Below are positions 5,790 through 7,997 of a DNA stretch of 7,997 bases, piece after piece. Positions within the stretch are counted from its first letter, which is position 1; every line of letters starts with the position of its first letter. This DNA is from RYN-433 sp036558265 (GTDB lineage Bacteria; Planctomycetota; Phycisphaerae; Tepidisphaerales; Tepidisphaeraceae): contig DATBFY010000744.1 in the NCBI GenBank assembly GCA_036558265.1, positions 1 through 7,997 of the forward strand, in the 5' to 3' direction. The notes beneath the pieces are model-generated. The model saw nothing but the letters and a program-made list of their open reading frames with translations, was not told where the DNA came from and made no database searches. Made by a program: the position numbers and the translations under genes.

Positions 5790-6659
5790 ATGCGCAGCAT
5801 CTCGAAGTGGCTGGGCCTCGCGGCCGTCGGTATCACCCTGACCGGTTGCGTCTCTCAGCAGGAGTTCAAGAAGGTTCAGGCCGAGCGCGACTCGCTCAAG
5901 AGCGAGGTCGAATCCGCCCGCGCCGAGGCCGAAGGGTACAAGGGCCAGCTCGGCGCCGTGACCGAGGCGGCCAACAGCAAGGACGAGCAGATCACCCAGC
6001 TCTCCAACCAGAACGCCGAGCTGACCGGCCAGCTCGACGAGATCAACCGTCAGTACGCCGAGGCCCTCGAGAAGGCCAACAACCCGCTCCCGCAGGAGCT
6101 GGCCAACGAGCTGACCGAGTTCGCCTCGCGTAACGCGGACGTGCTCTCCTTCGAGCAGGAGAAGGGCATCATCAAGTTCAAGAGCGACGTCTCCTTCCCG
6201 GCCGGCAGCGTCGAGCTGACCCCCAAGGCCCAGGAGGCGATCGCCAAGCTCTCGAAGATCCTGAACGACAAGGGCGTGTCGGAGTACGAGCTGATGATCG
6301 CCGGTCACACCGATGCGATGCCGGTCAGCCGCGCCGAGACGATCAAGGCCGGTCACCGTGACAACTGGTACCTGTCGGCCCACCGCGCGATCGCGGTCGG
6401 CAAGGCCCTGCAGAAGAACCAGGTCAGCGCCTACCGCCTGGCGATGGTCGGCTACGCCGATCAGCGTCCGGTGGCGAGCAACGCCACGGAAGACGGCCGG
6501 GCGAAGAACCGCCGCGTCGAGCTGCTGATCCTGCCCAGCAAGGCCACGCAGGCCAACGCGGATTGGCTCAAGGCCCCGCAGCCGCGGCACAGCGGCAAGA
6601 CGACCTCCAAGAAGGAGTCGTCGGCCCAGACCGACAGCGGCCCGGCGTTCAACAAGTAA
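5790..6659 (+). CDS. OmpA/MotB-family lipoprotein with coiled-coil stalk
   Basis: The 289-residue precursor has a lipoprotein signal peptide with the lipobox L-T-G-C and the modified cysteine at residue 20. The next residues are V-S, with no Asp at +2. Residues about 23-98 are a charged heptad-rich coiled coil (QAERDSLKSEVESARAEAE and on). Residues about 120-248 form the OmpA/MotB peptidoglycan-binding domain, with F-P-A-G-S (137-141), A-G-H-T-D (171-175), N-W-Y-L-S-A-H-R-A (192-200) and N-R-R-V-E-L (240-245). Asp175 and Arg199 fall where OmpA-like proteins contact diaminopimelate. The spacing between GHTD and LSxxRA and the 'NWxLS' form are MotB-like rather than Pal-like, but the membrane helix of true MotB is absent. 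A basic, Ser/Lys-rich tail (251-289) follows. The likely role is a lipid-anchored link between membrane and peptidoglycan. The gene stands alone, divergent from the SPFH gene and closed by its own terminator. Confidence 0.93.
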   Translation: MRSISKWLGLAAVGITLTGCVSQQEFKKVQAERDSLKSEVESARAEAEGYKGQLGAVTEAANSKDEQITQLSNQNAELTGQLDEINRQYAEALEKANNPLPQELANELTEFASRNADVLSFEQEKGIIKFKSDVSFPAGSVELTPKAQEAIAKLSKILNDKGVSEYELMIAGHTDAMPVSRAETIKAGHRDNWYLSAHRAIAVGKALQKNQVSAYRLAMVGYADQRPVASNATEDGRAKNRRVELLILPSKATQANADWLKAPQPRHSGKTTSKKESSAQTDSGPAFNK

Positions 6660-6696
6660 GTTGAACCAGGCCACCTGACAGACTAGAGGCCATGGA

Positions 6697-6737
6697 CCGC
6701 CCCGCCGGGTTGTTACCGGCGGGGCGGTTTTCTTCTT
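6697..6737 (+). terminator. Rho-independent terminator of the OmpA-like gene
   Basis: A perfect 12-bp GC-rich stem, CCGCCCCGCCGG (6697-6708) with its complement at 6716-6727, encloses a seven-base loop GTTGTTA. It is followed by TTTTCTTCTT (6728-6737). It starts 37 bases after the stop codon at 6659. The T-rich tract is only on the plus-strand side, so termination is directional. The tract runs into the last codon of the convergent gene ending at 6736. Confidence 0.93.
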
Positions 6738-7431
6738 ACCGGGGGGGCTGGGGGGCCTGATCGCGGGGGTCGTTTTTCATGAAGCGGATGCGGGCGGGGG
6801 TGTCCCTGGAGCCTTTTTCCAGCCAGGCGACGACGAGGTAGTCGGGGGTGGGCTTGGCGCCGCCGCGATCGACGCCGTAGTAGAGGGCCTGCGTGTAGTT
6901 CGCCAGGTGCAGGTCGATCTTGCCGACCGGGCGGTCGGAGCCCTCGCCGCGGGTTTCGACGGTGACGGTTCGGCCGTCGGGGGAGACCGCCAGGACGCGG
7001 CCCTGGACGTCGGGGCGATCCTCGCCCTCGCGTTTCATGAAGCGGACGCGGGCGGCGGTGTCTTTGGCGGTGTCATCGAGCCAGACCATGGCCATCATGC
7101 CGGGGGTGGGGATGGCCTGGCCGTCACCGACGCCGAAGAAGAGGAGCTGGGTGTGGTCGGTCAGGTTGACGGTGGCCTGCTGCCCCCTGGCATCGGGCGC
7201 GGGCGGTTGGCCGTCCGGGGAGGGGCGGGCGGGCATGGAGAGGGTGAGCGACTTGCCATCCGGGGCGACCGCGGTGACGCGCCCGGACAGATCGGCGCGT
7301 TTTTCCATCGGTTGAGCGGGTTCGCCGGGGCGAGGGAGCGGTGCGGGCACGGGTGCCGACGGGTTCTGAGCGAGGCCGAGCGGGGCAAGGGCGGCGAGGG
7401 ACAGAGCGAGAAAGGTGGATTTCAAGTTCAT
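6736..7431 (-). CDS. Exported protein with two tandem DUF5666-like beta domains
   Basis: The 231-residue precursor has a Sec signal peptide (hydrophobic residues 6-20, probable cleavage after G-L-A at 21), then a Pro-rich spacer. Two copies of one domain follow, at about 47-133 and 141-219. Each copy runs from G-R-V-x-A-V-x-P-D-G-(K/R)-(S/T), through Y/H-T-Q-(L/A)-L-(F/Y)-(F/Y)-G-V and P-T-P, to A-R-(V/I)-R-F-M-K. The layout resembles DUF5666-type small beta-barrel domains, a comparison by pattern only. The ATG at 7431 is preferred over one at 7470 because the signal peptide begins there and AGGA lies upstream. The gene is convergent with the OmpA-like lipoprotein gene and follows the helix-turn-helix gene by 72 bp on the same strand. 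Metal or ligand binding in the envelope is conceivable, but no function can be assigned. Confidence 0.85.
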   Translation of the reverse strand: MNLKSTFLALSLAALAPLGLAQNPSAPVPAPLPRPGEPAQPMEKRADLSGRVTAVAPDGKSLTLSMPARPSPDGQPPAPDARGQQATVNLTDHTQLLFFGVGDGQAIPTPGMMAMVWLDDTAKDTAARVRFMKREGEDRPDVQGRVLAVSPDGRTVTVETRGEGSDRPVGKIDLHLANYTQALYYGVDRGGAKPTPDYLVVAWLEKGSRDTPARIRFMKNDPRDQAPQPPR

Positions 7432-7476
7432 GCGAGCGTTCCTGTTTCGAGGGGCGCCGGGCTGGGGCAACCCATG

Positions 7477-7482
7477 ATTTTA
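7477..7482 (-). promoter_or_regulatory. Candidate -10 box for the two-domain exported protein
   Basis: TAAAAT on the minus strand (7482-7477), five of six matches to the consensus, 45 bases before the ATG at 7431. No convincing -35 hexamer is seen. It lies inside the 72-bp gap behind the helix-turn-helix gene, so the exported protein may be transcribed on its own. Confidence 0.35.
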
Positions 7483-7503
7483 GACAGGAGTGGCGCGTCG
7501 GGG

Positions 7504-7997
7504 TTAGCTCTCCGGCTGGGCAGCCGTAGAGGCCGCTGGCGGTGTTTCAGAGTCGGCCGTGGCCGCGGGGCGTTTGCGGCGCGCGAGAGTTGGCGGGGGC
7601 GCCGGGTCGGGATCGTCCTGGGCCATGAGCTGGTCGAAGAGGTGCTGGCGCTGGGCGTCGGTGTAGGCGGGGGCCTGGTCATCGGCGCGGCCGCCGCGTG
7701 CATCCAGGAGCTGGTCGAGGACTCGGTCGAGGCGCATTGGACCCGTGGGGGCCAGGCGCGGGGAGTTGACCAGGGACAGGAGCACGCGAGCCGCACGGAT
7801 CTGGGAGGTGTAGTCAGCGACGAGGAGAAGATATCGGATCCGATCGGTAGCGGCGGCGACGACGCGGCGGACGTGGCTGGCGGTGTCGTCCCAGAGTTCC
7901 TGCTGTCGGCGGTTGAACTCGGCGATAAAGAGCGGGTTGTGGTGACGCCAGTTGTAGAGGGTGCGGGGATCGATGCGGAGGGCCTTGCAGACGGCGT
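7504..7997 (-). CDS. Helix-turn-helix protein, N-terminus outside window
   Basis: The minus-strand frame is open from the window edge (first full codon 7995-7993) to TAA at 7506-7504 and gives 163 residues. The visible part begins with what looks like the end of a helix-turn-helix: A-V-C-K-A-L-R-I-D-P-R-T-L-Y-N-W-R, followed by N-P-L-F-I-A-E-F-N-R-R-Q-Q-E-L-W. This 'alpha, turn, TLYNWR, xPxF, aElNrRRxEL' pattern is typical of short phage-terminase-small-subunit-like or homeodomain-like HTH proteins found as single genes in planctomycetes. A long helical region (about 35-110) and a disordered Pro/Ala/Arg-rich tail follow. A GTG at 7785 inside the frame could be mistaken for a start, but it would cut off the DNA-binding part and the frame continues upstream. 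It is probably a DNA-binding protein; the target is unknown. Confidence 0.75.
   Translation of the reverse strand, partial: AVCKALRIDPRTLYNWRHHNPLFIAEFNRRQQELWDDTASHVRRVVAAATDRIRYLLLVADYTSQIRAARVLLSLVNSPRLAPTGPMRLDRVLDQLLDARGGRADDQAPAYTDAQRQHLFDQLMAQDDPDPAPPPTLARRKRPAATADSETPPAASTAAQPES

Noticed and set aside
5649..6674. Minus-strand frame of 341 residues opposite the OmpA-like gene
   Set aside because: It mirrors a well-supported lipoprotein gene, is Leu/Gly/Arg-rich, and would read through the leader and the region before the terminator. It is a composition shadow.

Overview
The window is GC-rich bacterial chromosome. Its style suggests a planctomycete, probably of the Phycisphaerae type. 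The reasons are exported or lipid-anchored proteins of lineage-restricted look, a secreted protein built from degenerate 'G-D-x-x-x-G-x-L' beta repeats with a HEAT-like tail, an SPFH-GYF_2 protein beside a zinc-ribbon membrane protein, and degenerate 7-bp tandem repeats between genes. This assignment is an inference from protein style and composition; there is no rRNA or other phylogenetic marker here. I see no tRNA, rRNA, CRISPR array, insertion sequence or phage module.

Layout from left to right: (1) the C-terminal end of an unidentified plus-strand gene (2-184); (2) a short gap holding a 7-bp tandem repeat (187-221); (3) four minus-strand genes reading right to left, namely an SPFH/GYF_2 protein (4382-5491), a double zinc-ribbon protein with one C-terminal membrane helix (3252-4364), a membrane-anchored protein with a C-terminal beta domain (2362-3129), and a large secreted repeat protein (228-2165); (4) a 298-bp divergent intergenic region with a second 7-bp tandem repeat, an inverted repeat and a leader hairpin; (5) a plus-strand OmpA/MotB-type lipoprotein (5790-6659) closed by a strong intrinsic terminator; (6) two further minus-strand genes, a small exported protein made of two tandem copies of one beta domain (6736-7431) and, entering from the right edge, a helix-turn-helix protein whose N-terminus lies outside the window (7504-7997).

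Most of the encoded proteins act at or outside the cytoplasmic membrane. The clearest functional unit is the SPFH-GYF_2 plus zinc-ribbon pair, separated by 17 bp and resembling the YdjI/YdjG proteins that accompany PspA in Bacillus subtilis, so a membrane-stress or membrane-organising role is the best guess. The OmpA-like lipoprotein should tie the envelope to peptidoglycan. The two genes downstream of the SPFH pair each have their own promoter-like element, so they may be separate units. Three minus-strand genes carry a -10-like hexamer 41-45 bases before the start codon.

Nothing here is a clear new defence or mobile system. The most worthwhile points are the SPFH/zinc-ribbon module, the two unrelated heptamer arrays, the six-repeat secreted protein and the recently duplicated domain with near-identical DNA.
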